Assembly (NCBI GenBank): GCA_012295275.1
Contig: CM022665.1
Span: 17,979,150 to 18,001,649 of the forward strand
Length of the DNA stretch: 22,500 nucleotides
Direction of reading: 5' to 3'
DNA from: Chrysomallon squamiferum
Taxonomy: Eukaryota; Mollusca; Gastropoda; Neomphalida; Peltospiridae
Numbering within the stretch: the stretch's first letter is position 1; the number at the start of each line of letters is the position of its first letter. The notes below the pieces were generated by a model, which did no database searches, was not told where the DNA came from, and saw nothing but the letters and a program-made list of their open reading frames with translations. Below are positions 1-8,520 of the stretch, piece by piece. The translations under genes and the position numbers were made by a program.

Positions 1-46
1 GTAAAATGTATTACACATGGTAATAGAGCTTACATATCATGATTGT

Positions 47-203
47 AGAGAGAGAGAGAGAGAGACAGAGAGAGAGAGTCAGGCAGAGAGAGAGAGAGAG
101 AGAGAGATTGAAAGAAGGCACAGACAGACAGAGAGATGGAGATATAAAGAGATAAAAAGATAAACTGATAGATAGACAGACAGAAAGACAGATAGAGAGA
201 CAG
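47..203. repeat. GA/GACA microsatellite
   Basis: An almost pure purine tract of GA dinucleotides starts near 47, is broken by a short TCAGGC interruption near 79-84, and passes into GACA and GATA tetranucleotides until about 203. It is a compound microsatellite with no coding potential. Confidence 0.95.
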
Positions 204-760
204 CTATTATTATATTAAAAATATTGTTGTACTACAGGTCAAATGCTATGCTGTGAATTATATAAATTATTTATTATTGTCATGGCAGACATTATAAATC
301 AACCTATAAATATTTTTATATGCTAAGCCTTAGACTGTACCCTCTGTTCAAAAATGTTGAATCTGCCCTTGTAAAAATTTACAATATTCATGTAATCCTT
401 ATCAATATTTCATGTCAAACAATCTCACTGTAATTACATTTTATTTTTATTATTCTATTATCAGATAACCAGAATAATTTGAGACGTTCTCATTTAATCC
501 GTTATTGAATTAAACATGTAAATTTTCTTTTTAGGTTTATCTCTGAATATCTCACTCTGAATGTACTAACTCTGTTGCAGATTAGAGGAATTAAAATAAA
601 TGTTTAAATATTTGCATTGCTTAAACATTATCACTATGTTCTGTTACCAGCAGATCAATTAAAAAGATATACATGTAACTTTGTGGAGTATGTTTGCATG
701 TTGAAATGTAGAAATGACGAATGTTGGTTGCATTGATTATGTACTCAGCACTTTGCTCTT
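204..760. other. AT-rich unique sequence
   Basis: There are no repeats of note, no long open frame and no RNA gene that I can recognise. Several TTTTATTT and AATAAA-like strings occur, as expected from base composition alone. Confidence 0.6.
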
Positions 761-870
761 GCACTTTCTGTCTTTCTCTTTCTCTTTCCTTCTCTCTCTT
801 TGTTTTCTAACTGTTCCTCCTAATTCTCTGTCATGTTCTCTGTCTTTACTTTGCTCTCTCTCTCTCATAA
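761..870. repeat. Pyrimidine (CT/CTTT) tract
   Basis: The plus strand is dominated by CTTT and CTCT. A 70-codon open frame across it (714-926) gives a Leu/Ser-rich translation typical of CT repeats and is not considered a gene. Confidence 0.85.
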
Positions 871-1100
871 TTTATATGTTTTACTTCCCACCAGAGTATG
901 ACAACACAGGAAGTCATACTTTTTAGACTGAATTTTTCTATAAAAGTATGTAAAAGAATCAAATTAATATATTAATGTTTAGCAAATGTCAGCAGTATGT
1001 GCTAAAAACTTTTGTATATATAGAATATTAAAATGAATATTTTTAATATTTAAGTTTGAGGATCTGTTTTGTTCAGCTTACTCAAAAATGCAGCAAAAAT
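871..1100. other. AT-rich unique sequence
   Basis: Unique AT-rich DNA with nothing gene-like visible. Confidence 0.5.
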
Positions 1101-1200
1101 AAATTAGTAAATAAATAAATAAATACTACTAATAATAATCATAAAAATATTAAAAAACAAAATTAGTAATAGTAGTAATAATAACAACAATAATAATACT
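1101..1200. repeat. AAAT / AAT microsatellite
   Basis: Runs of AAAT around 1110-1124 are followed by imperfect AAT, AGT and AAC trinucleotides to about 1198. It is a degenerate simple repeat. Confidence 0.85.
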
Positions 1201-1440
1201 TTACAAAAAACATTCTGCTAGTAAACAGATACAGATATTATACACTGAGAAAATATTATTAACATTCAAAAAAATGTCTCTCTCAAATTTCAGTATTAAT
1301 CACAAACTATAATCCTTGCCCCTTTAATAGTTTTATCTTTTCTAACGGTATTTCACAGTGTGATTACCAAGTACTCTGGTTTTAAAGGACAATGCTTTAA
1401 GATATAAAAGATAAACAACTGATATACATGAAGATACAAC
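1201..1440. other. AT-rich unique sequence
   Basis: No gene, RNA or repeat can be supported in this stretch. Confidence 0.5.
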
Positions 1441-1447
1441 ACAGGAA

Positions 1448-1497
1448 TATATATATAAATACATATAAATACAGAGAGAGAAAGAGAGAGAGAGAAG
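1448..1497. repeat. TA then GA simple repeat
   Basis: A short ATATATA/AAATACAT segment runs into (GA)n with one AAAG interruption. It is a compound microsatellite. Confidence 0.85.
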
Positions 1498-1500
1498 TTA

Positions 1501-1905
1501 CATCATTATATCTTAGCTGTAAATGAATTTCCACTAAAAGAGTTTAACAATATCCTAACAGTGAAAGAGTTAACATCCAGTATATTAAATCTGACTTAAA
1601 CTAAGTGTTGGCAGTGATAGGGTTAACCTTTAGCCTGTTAACTGTTACTTAACCCTAATTGTTAGCATTACTTTCTGATGTACATGGGGGTATTAGTGTA
1701 ATGGGCTGAGAGATGCTATTACACCCGCTGGGGATAATTACTGAGTTTATCTTTACTGTTATGTATCCTTCTACCTGTATGCTGAACATAACTGTGTAAG
1801 TTGATAATTGGAACACTTAGAAATCAGTAACAGGAGACGAAAAAAATTCCAGATTCTTTGTTGGCAGAAAATGTTGTAGAAAAAAAAATGGCTACGAGAA
1901 TTAAG
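1501..1905. other. Unique segment with two short inverted repeats
   Basis: This stretch is less AT-rich than its flanks. AGGGTTAA at 1619-1626 is mirrored by TTAACCCT at 1649-1656, and GTGTAAT at 1696-1702 by ATTACAC at 1718-1724, so two small stem-loops are possible. GTTAA motifs recur between 1535 and 1660. No open frame is convincing. Confidence 0.5.
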
Positions 1906-1939
1906 AATGTTGAAAATTTGTGTAGTATTATTTTATGTT

Positions 1940-2705
1940 GTTTAAATTATCTTGTGTTGTTTTTAATTAATTTAATTAATTACAATTATCCCATAAGTAA
2001 TTTTATTTCAATACAGAATAATATAAGATATCATGTTTAAATAACAGCAATGTGTAAATTGAAACTATAACAAATGTGTTTAATTAACGGCAATTACATC
2101 TAATTAGTTTTATTTCACTACAGAATAAAATATATCACTTTTTAATAACAACAGTATGCACACTCAAACAGTATAATGAATATGTTTAATTAACAACTGT
2201 TAGTAAGTAATTAATATTATTTCACTTTAGAATAAAAGATATCACTTTTTAATAACTATATATTATACAAACTCAGAAAGTATGCCAAATTAATAACAGC
2301 AGTGTTTAATTTAGAACAATTAATTAATTTTATTTCACCTCATAATATTACTTTTTAGTAACTACATACTGTTACAAACTCTCACAAAATTAATAATGAC
2401 AGTGTTTAATTAACAACAATTAAAAAATAATCAATACCATTTCACTATAAAATAATACTTTTTAAAAGCCACCTATTTTACAAATTTAGAAAGTATACAA
2501 AGTTAATAATGGCAGTGAGTGTTTAGTTAACAACAATTAAAAAATAATTAATATTATTTCACTTTGAAATATAAAATATTGCTTTTGATTAACCACATAT
2601 TTTACAAATTTAGAAAGTATACTTAATTAATACTGACAGTTTAATTAATAATAATTAATTTTATTTCACTAGGGAATGTAAGGTATCACTTTTTAATAAC
2701 CCACT
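1940..2705. repeat. Degenerate tandem array, unit ~107-117 bp
   Basis: Seven copies of the anchor ATTTCA (as TTATTTCACT or a close variant) end at 2010, 2117, 2224, 2337, 2444, 2561 and 2668. The spacings are 107, 107, 113, 107, 117 and 107. Each anchor is followed by a block like GAATAAAAGATATCAC, then TTTTTAATAAC, a CAAACTCAGAAAGTAT-like block, GTTTAATTAACAAC and back to the anchor. Copies differ by many substitutions and small indels, so the array is old. I do not recognise the unit. Confidence 0.9.
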
Positions 2706-2948
2706 CTCAGTACAGTCTCAGACAGGATAACGCAGAGATACAATTAGTCTGTTTATCAGAGAGTACTGCACATCACAAAATCATTTATCAAATTGCTAAA
2801 CATACTGAGTAGGTAAGAAAAAATCTACAGCAATTTCCCAGCTCAGTTCTGGAAGATTTACACAACATGTCAGCACTTGATGTAACAACGCTTGCGATGT
2901 AGTGCAGTTGTTGGATAAAATAACTATTCGGTACCTTTTGTTCTTGTT
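2706..2948. other. Unique spacer between tandem arrays
   Basis: It is less AT-rich than the array on its left and holds no credible gene. A minus-strand open frame of 116 codons (2796-3146) overlaps it but crosses a poly(A) run and the next array, so it is treated as chance. Confidence 0.5.
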
Positions 2949-2967
2949 AAAAAAAAAAAAAAAAAAA
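2949..2967. repeat. Poly(A) run, 19 bases
   Basis: An uninterrupted adenine homopolymer directly precedes the TGTTGATGTAAAATG-like array. It could be a retroposed tail or slippage. There is no recognisable SINE body to its left. Confidence 0.8.
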
Positions 2968-2969
2968 TT

Positions 2970-3828
2970 CTCTTGATGTGAAATGTTGGTGTAAAACAGT
3001 GTTGATGTAAAAATATTTAATAATGTTGTTCTCTTGTTGTATATAAAAAATGTAGCAATACTGATAAAGCATTGTTGATGTAAAATGTTGGTGCTGTTGA
3101 TGTAGTAGTACAAATATTGGTTTATATTGAAAAAAACATTTAACAATATTGTGTTCAGCTGTTATGTATTAAAAAATGTTTTGTGACATTGTTATACGCA
3201 TGTTGAAGACACATTGAGATGAAATGTTGATGTGTAGTTCTGTTGATGCAAAAACATTGATGATGAAGTTGGTTATTTTCAAAACATCAGGGCAGGCATC
3301 TAGTTGTAACAATGTTGTTATGAAAACATAATGGAAGGTTGTAAATATGAAGGCAGTATTATGCAATAGAAAAGAAAAAAAACTTTACCCTCTTGTTGTT
3401 CATATTTTTATCATGTTTATAGTTTAACATGCCATTTTTTATTTCAGAACTGCTGCAGTTGCCTAGCAACTATTACATAAAATGTTGGTGATGTAGCATG
3501 TTTTATTGTGCAATAGTGGATGATTCTTTGCAGATATATAAAATGTTGATATTGTAGTTGTTGCATATAACAGTTCATGCTATGGTTTATTTTCCTTGCT
3601 CTACAGTAGTAGTTGTATAAAATGTTCATGCTGTAGTTGTATATAACAGTCCATGCTACTGTATGAAATGTTGATGTTGTAGTTGTTGTGTATAACAGTC
3701 CACACTGCTATATAAAATGTTGCTGTATGTAACAGTCCATACAAATGTATGAAATGATGATGCAGTGGTTGCTGTATATAACAGTCCATGCTGCTGTATA
3801 AAATGTTGTTGCTGAAGTTGTAGATGTA
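2970..3828. repeat. Degenerate tandem array, unit ~46-50 bp
   Basis: The core AAATGTTG followed by a TAGTTGTTGTATATAACAG-like block and TCCATGCTGCTGTA recurs. AAATG anchors lie at 2981, 3083, 3222, 3480, 3541, 3620, 3666, 3715, 3752 and 3801. The spacing on the right is 46-49 with one 37. The left part is more worn, with gaps near two or three unit lengths (102, 139). The minus-strand open frames here (3444-3629, 3601-3882, 3656-3904) are repeat translations, rich in YIQQ, HFIQ and SSMDCY-like strings, and are not annotated as genes. Confidence 0.85.
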
Positions 3829-4190
3829 ACAACTGAGATACTGAAACACTGTAACAACTCTGATATTGAAAGACTGTAGCAACCTTATAATGAAACACTA
3901 ACAATCCTTATACTGAAACACTGTAACAACCCCTAAAAAAAGTCTGATATTGAAACATTGTAACAATTCTGATACTGAAACAACTTTGACAATGAAACAC
4001 TGTAACACTGCTGATAATGAAACACTGTAAAATAAACTCTGGTACTGAAATACAGTAACAACTCTGATACTGAAACACTTTAAACACTCTGATACTTAAA
4101 ATACTGTAACGACTCTGATACTGAAACGGTGAAACAAACCTTATACTGAAATACTGTAACGCAGACCCTTATACTGAAACACTGCAGACA
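3829..4190. repeat. Minisatellite, unit ~25-26 bp, about 14 copies
   Basis: The unit reads CTGATACTGAAACACTGTAA followed by CAACT. I count about 14 variants, including TTATACTGAAAC and GATATTGAAAC forms, ending near ACTGCAGACACTCC. One copy carries a CCCTAAAAAAAG insertion near 3930. The array abuts the previous one directly, although the two units look unrelated. Confidence 0.93.
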
Positions 4191-4309
4191 CTCCACAGAT
4201 ATCCGATGATTCGTTTTTCCTAATCTCTGTCAGTAAATTACACACAGAGATTTTTCTCTCTGCATCAGCTCTGAGAGTTCCCGTAATGCAGGCACGTGGA
4301 GAAGTATTT

Positions 4310-4524
4310 TTAAAACTGCCAGCGTAAAAACACTGCAGTGTGCTTGGGTTTTTCTTCCACTCCGCAGTGCATGGCTGGCATCTCCAAGTACTGCCAGTTC
4401 ATCTCATTTCTTCTCCTCTGTTTACATCGTCTTGAATATGTGGGCTGAGTTAATGGATGTGTTAGTACACAGACTGACTTATTCACATCTTGTGGACTAT
4501 TACAGGTAGCCATGTGGCCAAATA
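4310..4524 (-). CDS. Possible terminal exon, unrecognised protein (low confidence)
   Basis: On the minus strand an open frame runs to a TAA at 4310-4312. It is preceded by a good 3' splice-site shape: a pyrimidine-rich stretch CTCTTACCTTTTTCAGTGCAG whose final AG lies at plus 4525-4526. Read from there, two bases of a split codon and about 70 codons are open. The translation is mixed in composition, with a basic patch SRRCKQRRRNEMNW and several cysteines (about five in the exon part), and it contains no simple repeat. An ATG further upstream (4597) would give 95 residues in the same frame without splicing. I do not recognise the protein. The plus strand is also open here for 90 codons (4237-4506) but without a useful start. 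The region is visibly less AT-rich than the window average. It could be a real exon, a decayed one, or chance. Confidence 0.25.
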
Positions 4525-4959
4525 CTGCACTGAAAAAGGTAAGAGGAATCTCATTATCCAGGTACATAAGATGTAAAATACACAAACAACTTTGCAATAA
4601 GAATGGTTTACAGATTTGGCACAGGTAACAGTTTCCTTGTTTGTTTTTTGTGTGTTTGTTTGAGTGTATGTATACAGCATACTTTGTAAAATAATACTAC
4701 CATATAATTAATAAAAGTAGCTTACAGGAATTTGGAAAAATTTGGTATTAACTGTATTTGGTGTTATTTACAAACTGCCCTCTTTTGATTGTACTTTATA
4801 TATAGTGATTATTATGTAATATACAAAATAATGGTAATGCAGACAAAGTATTTACTATATGTTATTTTAGTGTACAGATTATTTTATACATGAGTTTAGT
4901 CACACATATGATCATAGTAAATGTAACTTAAGGTTCTCCATTGATTTCAGGTACCATGT
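4525..4959. other. Unique sequence right of the possible exon
   Basis: The first 150 bases are of mixed composition. On the plus strand, GAAAAAG followed by GTAAGA at 4539 resembles a splice donor, but no frame of a plus-strand exon 4368-4538 stays open. The rest is AT-rich without features. Confidence 0.5.
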
Positions 4960-5110
4960 GCTTGGGTTTATGTATGTGTGTATTGTTGTGTATGTATAGA
5001 TACTCACAGAGGTATGATATCTATATGTATGAGGTTGTTGTTATTTGGGAGTGTATGTATGTATGATGTAAATGTATATCTGAATGTGTATATGTATACT
5101 TATATTTGAA
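4960..5110. repeat. Imperfect TG/TATG-rich tract
   Basis: TATGTATG, TGTGTG and GTATAT strings recur with many interruptions. It is a degenerate simple repeat on the side of the CA tract that follows. Confidence 0.7.
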
Positions 5111-5199
5111 AGACTCGATGCATATATTAAATATTTTCATATATCTGTTTTGTATACCGTATGTACAGAGTAAGTATATTTATGTGCTATACTAGTATC

Positions 5200-5413
5200 T
5201 CACAGACAGACAGACATATACATACAGAGACATATATTTACACATGCATACACACATATACACATACACATAGACATACACACACATACACGTAAGCACA
5301 CACACACATGTATCACATACACACACACATATACATACACATATACATGCAAACACACCTATACACAAACACATACATACATAGATAGATACAAACATAT
5401 GCACTCATACACA

Positions 5414-5450
<37 letters not shown>
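5200..5450. repeat. CA / TACA / GACA microsatellite
   Basis: The compound repeat opens with CAGACAGACAGACATA, continues as imperfect TACA and CA units, and ends in a pure (AC)n run at 5417-5448. The minus-strand 70-codon frame across it (5192-5404, V/C/Y/M only) is an artefact of TG repeats. Confidence 0.95.
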
Positions 5451-5454
<4 letters not shown>

Positions 5455-5544
5455 GAAAAAATTACATATACATTATCTTTTAAATATATATTCAGTGATG
5501 TATAAACATCTAAAATATAAACTATTTAGTTCTTAGCCTCAAAG

Positions 5545-5675
5545 CATGCCTATTTGTTTTTCTTCATGAATCCTGGTGGGGGGGTGTTTGTCTATGGGGG
5601 AATGATCCCAGGGACCACTGACAACATCATACCTGTTTATTTTTCTTCATAAACACTGCTCTGGGGGGGGGGAGG
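5545..5675. repeat. Two-copy ~84-bp repeat carrying G runs
   Basis: Copy one begins at CATGCCTATTTG (5545) and copy two at CATACCTGTTTA (5628). Both continue TTTTTCTTCAT and reach a G run: seven G at 5578-5584 and ten G at 5663-5672. Spacing is 83-85 bases. G runs of five (5596-5600) and three lie between them. Confidence 0.75.
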
Positions 5676-5877
5676 TTCTGTTTTTGTTTTTGTTTTTTTT
5701 TCTTCAGTTCTCTATCATCTAATTCTGCATGCTGTGATGGGCATGCTCTGTGCTAAATGCAGCCAGATGTTGTGAAATCTGGTAGAGATTTACCACTAGG
5801 ATACTCTGGCTCTCTTCCTGTCACTGGATTAATTTTCCTTTCATCACCAGCCAGGCACACTTCGTCTTAGCTTTATG
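5676..5877. other. Unique sequence of mixed composition
   Basis: A T-rich stretch ending in TTTTTCTTCAG (near 5705) resembles a 3' splice site, but every frame that follows closes within about 25 codons. GCATGC occurs twice, in a near-palindromic setting around 5728-5748. No gene is supported. Confidence 0.45.
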
Positions 5878-5886
5878 TGACCTTGA
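5878..5886 (-). promoter_or_regulatory. Extended nuclear-receptor half-site TCAAGGTCA
   Basis: The plus strand reads TGACCTTGA, whose complement TCAAGGTCA is the known extended half-site bound by monomeric receptors of the ERR and SF-1/FTZ-F1 types. It stands 11 bases before a cluster of direct AGGTCA repeats. Function is inferred from sequence alone. Confidence 0.3.
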
Positions 5887-5897
5887 ACCTCTAAGTC

Positions 5898-5933
5898 AGG
5901 TCAAGCCAGGTCAGGTCAGGTCAGGTCAGGTCG
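5898..5933 (+). repeat. AGGTC pentamer tandem; AGGTCA half-site cluster
   Basis: AGGTC occurs at 5898 and then five times in perfect tandem from 5908 to 5932. AGGTCA half-sites therefore start at 5898, 5908, 5913, 5918 and 5923. Pairs ten bases apart form direct repeats with four-base spacing (DR4), the arrangement known for thyroid-hormone-type and LXR-type heterodimers. It may equally be a plain short tandem repeat that happens to spell the half-site. Confidence 0.6.
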
Positions 5934-5940
5934 TGTTTTG

Positions 5941-6607
5941 TATAAAGGAAACAGAATGTAGGTTTGTGTTAAGATTTATTTATTTTTTGTCTGAAGTGTA
6001 CTGGGTCATAGGTCTCTTCAGTTCAGTATATGCCGTTCTAACCACTGCTTCATGTATAAAGTATAGGTAACCATGTTTCCAAACACATTTGTTATATGTT
6101 ATATCAAAGTAAATGTTCAAATATTTGCAATGAAGAATAATAATAATATTTTCACTTCAACTAGTGAAAAACAGGGAAAAACTTATTCTCCACTGAATCT
6201 TAACTGACCAGTGAAACCTAACTGATCACAACATGCTGCTTGATCATTTCACTTTACCTGATACCAGAATGCTCACTTGCTATGTCTGTGTTTTGAATTA
6301 TGACTCTGTTTTGATGTAAGTTTGTTTTTTCATTTATGAAGAATATTTACATGTATTTAGGCATCAGTAAAAACAAATCTAGGGTTTCTGATTTCAGGAG
6401 CCATTAATCTGTTTATATGTAGTCATTAGCCATGACACATGTTTGTTATTGCACTTTCATGGCATAAACCTATCTTGATACACCTGAGCACACTACACAT
6501 ACACCAGTTTTTATTTCTGCTGGGGAAAGAAACTGGACATATAAATTATTGACCAGGCAAAGTTACATACAAAGAAAAATGTGAAGAAATCTCTCATCTT
6601 TTTTCAG
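5941..6607. other. Unique AT-rich sequence
   Basis: No gene or repeat array is visible. A pyrimidine tract CTCTCATCTTTTTTCAG ending at 6607 is a good match to a 3' splice site and leads into the possible coding remnant that follows. Confidence 0.5.
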
Positions 6608-7075
6608 TCACCATCCATAATTAATTTTATTGTTAACCTTCAAGATTAGTTACCCCAGAGCCATGTTCTCCTTGACTTGCAGGCCAAAAGGTTAGTCCCA
6701 CTTCTGATTAAAATTGGCACATGGCCTGCCCAACATACAAGATGGAATAAGGAGGAGGTAACTCTATATAAAGAACTCTTGTTTTTGACTACCAGTGATG
6801 AGTCAAGTGTTAAGTAACATCATTAAAAAGCTTGATTGAATAAGTAACATGTCATGTTAAATGATGAGCTGAGAAAATTGGAGGAACTTACAAAAACAAT
6901 GTGTCCAGGAATTTGTTCCTGCATTCACTTACAGAACTTGAGATCAGACCTATTATGGTCATTGAATTACCCAGAATTATTCTCAAAGGAGTTAGAGTTA
7001 TCTGTAATGAACAAGAAGTCTTCTGCAGATGAAGAACAAAAAAGTTCCTTTTTTGTAAGAAGAGTTAGTAAATAG
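6608..7075 (+). pseudogene. Possible decayed coding segment, unrecognised
   Basis: One frame, starting right after a splice-acceptor-like CTTTTTTCAG at 6607, is open from 6650 to 6814 (55 codons, with KIGTWPAQHTRWNKEEV) and again from 6851 to the TAG at 7073-7075. The second part holds an ATG-started 73-codon frame at 6854 (MLNDELRKLEELTKTMCPGI at its start, FFVRRVSK at its end). A TAG at 6647-6649 and a cluster of four stops between 6815 and 6847 break the frame. Both open parts share the same phase, have balanced amino-acid composition, and contain no simple repeat, unlike almost every other open frame here. An internal CTTGACTTGCAG (6671-6682) could be another acceptor. Whether this is a pseudogene, two exons with a short removed piece, a tiny gene of 73 codons or chance cannot be settled by eye. 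I recognise no family. Confidence 0.3.
6765..6772 (+). promoter_or_regulatory. TATA-box-like TATATAAA
   Basis: An exact TATATAAA lies 82 bases before the ATG at 6854, inside the less AT-rich stretch. It would suit a small transcription unit running to the poly(A) signal at 7126, but such strings are common in AT-rich DNA. Confidence 0.2.
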
Positions 7076-7125
7076 AATTATCTACCCTTTCTTCTTTCAT
7101 CATGGAACCTTATTTTCTGTGAGAT

Positions 7126-7131
7126 AATAAA
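7126..7131 (+). promoter_or_regulatory. Poly(A) signal AATAAA
   Basis: An exact AATAAA begins 51 bases after the TAG that ends the 73-codon frame. The position suits a short 3' untranslated region. The hexamer is frequent by chance at this composition, so it adds only modest support. Confidence 0.25.
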
Positions 7132-7420
7132 CATTTCTTAGCAAGAAAACTGTTTTTATCGCAGCCGTTAAAAAATAAAGAAATAAAAAAATAAAATGAA
7201 ATTGTAATTTATATTTCAGTGCTAAAATTGGATACAGGGAAGAAAAAACAAGAAAGAGATTAGCTGTGGTTGTCAGTTTCAATAAATTGTAGTTTTTACT
7301 TTTGTAAAAAATTCTCTGAGGTACATCTCTGATGTTGAAAAGAGGAAGTTTTGCATCGTACTTACAGAGATATAATGTTTCCTTCAGTAATTTCTATAGA
7401 GGAGTGTTTCTATAAATAAC
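7132..7420. other. AT-rich unique sequence
   Basis: There is nothing gene-like here. A minus-strand 60-codon frame (7100-7282) is hydrophobic and of low complexity and is discounted. Confidence 0.5.
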
Positions 7421-7439
7421 TACATAAATAAATAAATAT

Positions 7440-7470
<31 letters not shown>

Positions 7471-7661
7471 CATACATACATACATATATAGATGCATGCA
7501 TATATACATACATACAAACATAATAAAAATAAATAAATAAACAAATAGGTAGATAGATATAGTTAGACATATAATGAGAGAGATAGATACATAATAAATA
7601 AATAAAAAACATTTATATTATTATTAATAATAATAATAATAATAAATAAATAAAATAAAAA
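7421..7661. repeat. AAAT / TACA / AAT compound microsatellite
   Basis: AAAT units dominate 7421-7470, TACA and TATA units follow to about 7520, then AAAT, GATA and finally (AAT)n with AAAT at the right edge. Confidence 0.95.
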
Positions 7662-7991
7662 TATGAATTAAAAGTAAATGTTACTAATACAGTGTTCTGT
7701 AAATCCAAAAAGGAATGACCAGATATTGATCTCAGGTGAGGGTGGATCCATTTTGTTTTCTTTGAACTAAAGGGGAGCTTTAAACCCACTTATCCACCTT
7801 TGCACCCAGCACTGATAATGCATATAACCATTTTTATTATCAGTAATAACATCTTTTTAATTAATACTTTCTTGATAACAGAATGAATTTAATTGTTGAT
7901 AGGTTCATTTTAATACATCATAATAGGATTAATGCAATCCTTAGTAACATGATTATTAAAATTATTTTAATTGCTTGCTGAATATTTGTAG
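7662..7991. other. Unique AT-rich sequence
   Basis: This stretch holds a small less AT-rich part near 7715-7810 but no open frame, RNA or repeat that I can support. Confidence 0.5.
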
Positions 7992-8137
7992 GGATAATAA
8001 TAATAATAATAATAACATAATAATGATGATGGTGATTATCATGGTTATAATAATGATGATGATAATAAAAATAATAACAATACTAGCAACAAAAATAATA
8101 ATAATAATAATCTCAGCAATAACAACAACAACAATAA
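7992..8137. repeat. AAT / ATG / AAC trinucleotide repeat
   Basis: Pure (AAT)n at the left gives way to ATG- and AAC-type trinucleotides. The 77-codon frame here (7975-8208) is poly-Asn and Met/Ile-rich and is repeat-derived. Confidence 0.93.
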
Positions 8138-8221
8138 AATATTTTCAGTTTATAACAACATTACTGCATGTTCATAGGTTCATACATAATAATTATTTGT
8201 TAATATAAAATGCAGAAAATG

Positions 8222-8415
8222 ACATTCATTCATTGGTTTACCCTTTGAATATCTTTTCATTCATTCATTCATTCATTCACTTATACTTTGAATAATTCTT
8301 TATTCATTCATTCACCCCTTCATTTTTTCATTTATTTATTCATTCATTCACTTATACTTTAATAACCCTTCCTTCCTTCCTTCTTTCATTCACTCATTCA
8401 TTTATACTTTGAATA
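8222..8415. repeat. TTCA (CATT) microsatellite with a longer period
   Basis: TTCA units are interrupted four times by a block like ACTTATACTTTGAATA (near 8235, 8279, 8350 and 8400, spaced about 44, 70 and 50 bases). A CCTT stretch is inserted near 8368. The repeated interruption shows that whole blocks were duplicated, not only the tetranucleotide. Confidence 0.9.
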
Positions 8416-8443
8416 GCACTGTCATTTAACACCAGTAAAAACA

Positions 8444-8458
8444 AGGTCACAGTGACAC
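8444..8458. promoter_or_regulatory. Imperfect inverted AGGTCA repeat, 3-base spacer
   Basis: AGGTCA, CAG, TGACAC matches the IR3 (estrogen-response-type) consensus except for the last two bases. It sits at the border of a CA microsatellite, which itself supplies the ACAC end. Weak. Confidence 0.15.
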
Positions 8459-8520
8459 ACACACAAACAGACATACATACATACACACACATGTGTTTTT
8501 ACACAGACACACAAACAAAG
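8453..8520. repeat. CA / TACA microsatellite
   Basis: CACACA, TACATACA and CAGACA units with an ATGTGTTTTT interruption. A short compound simple repeat. Confidence 0.85.

Noticed and set aside
3829-4190. 25-base direct repeats resembling a CRISPR or iteron array
   Set aside because: Units are directly adjacent without unique spacers and are diverged from each other, so this is an ordinary minisatellite.
4368-4538. Plus-strand exon between TTCTTCCACTCCGCAG and AAAAAG|GTAAGA
   Set aside because: All three frames contain a stop before the donor. The minus-strand reading of the same island fits better.
5200-5450. Regular spaced repeats that might be read as a CRISPR array
   Set aside because: The units are 2- to 4-base microsatellites without conserved repeats of 25-37 bases or unique spacers, and the DNA looks eukaryotic.
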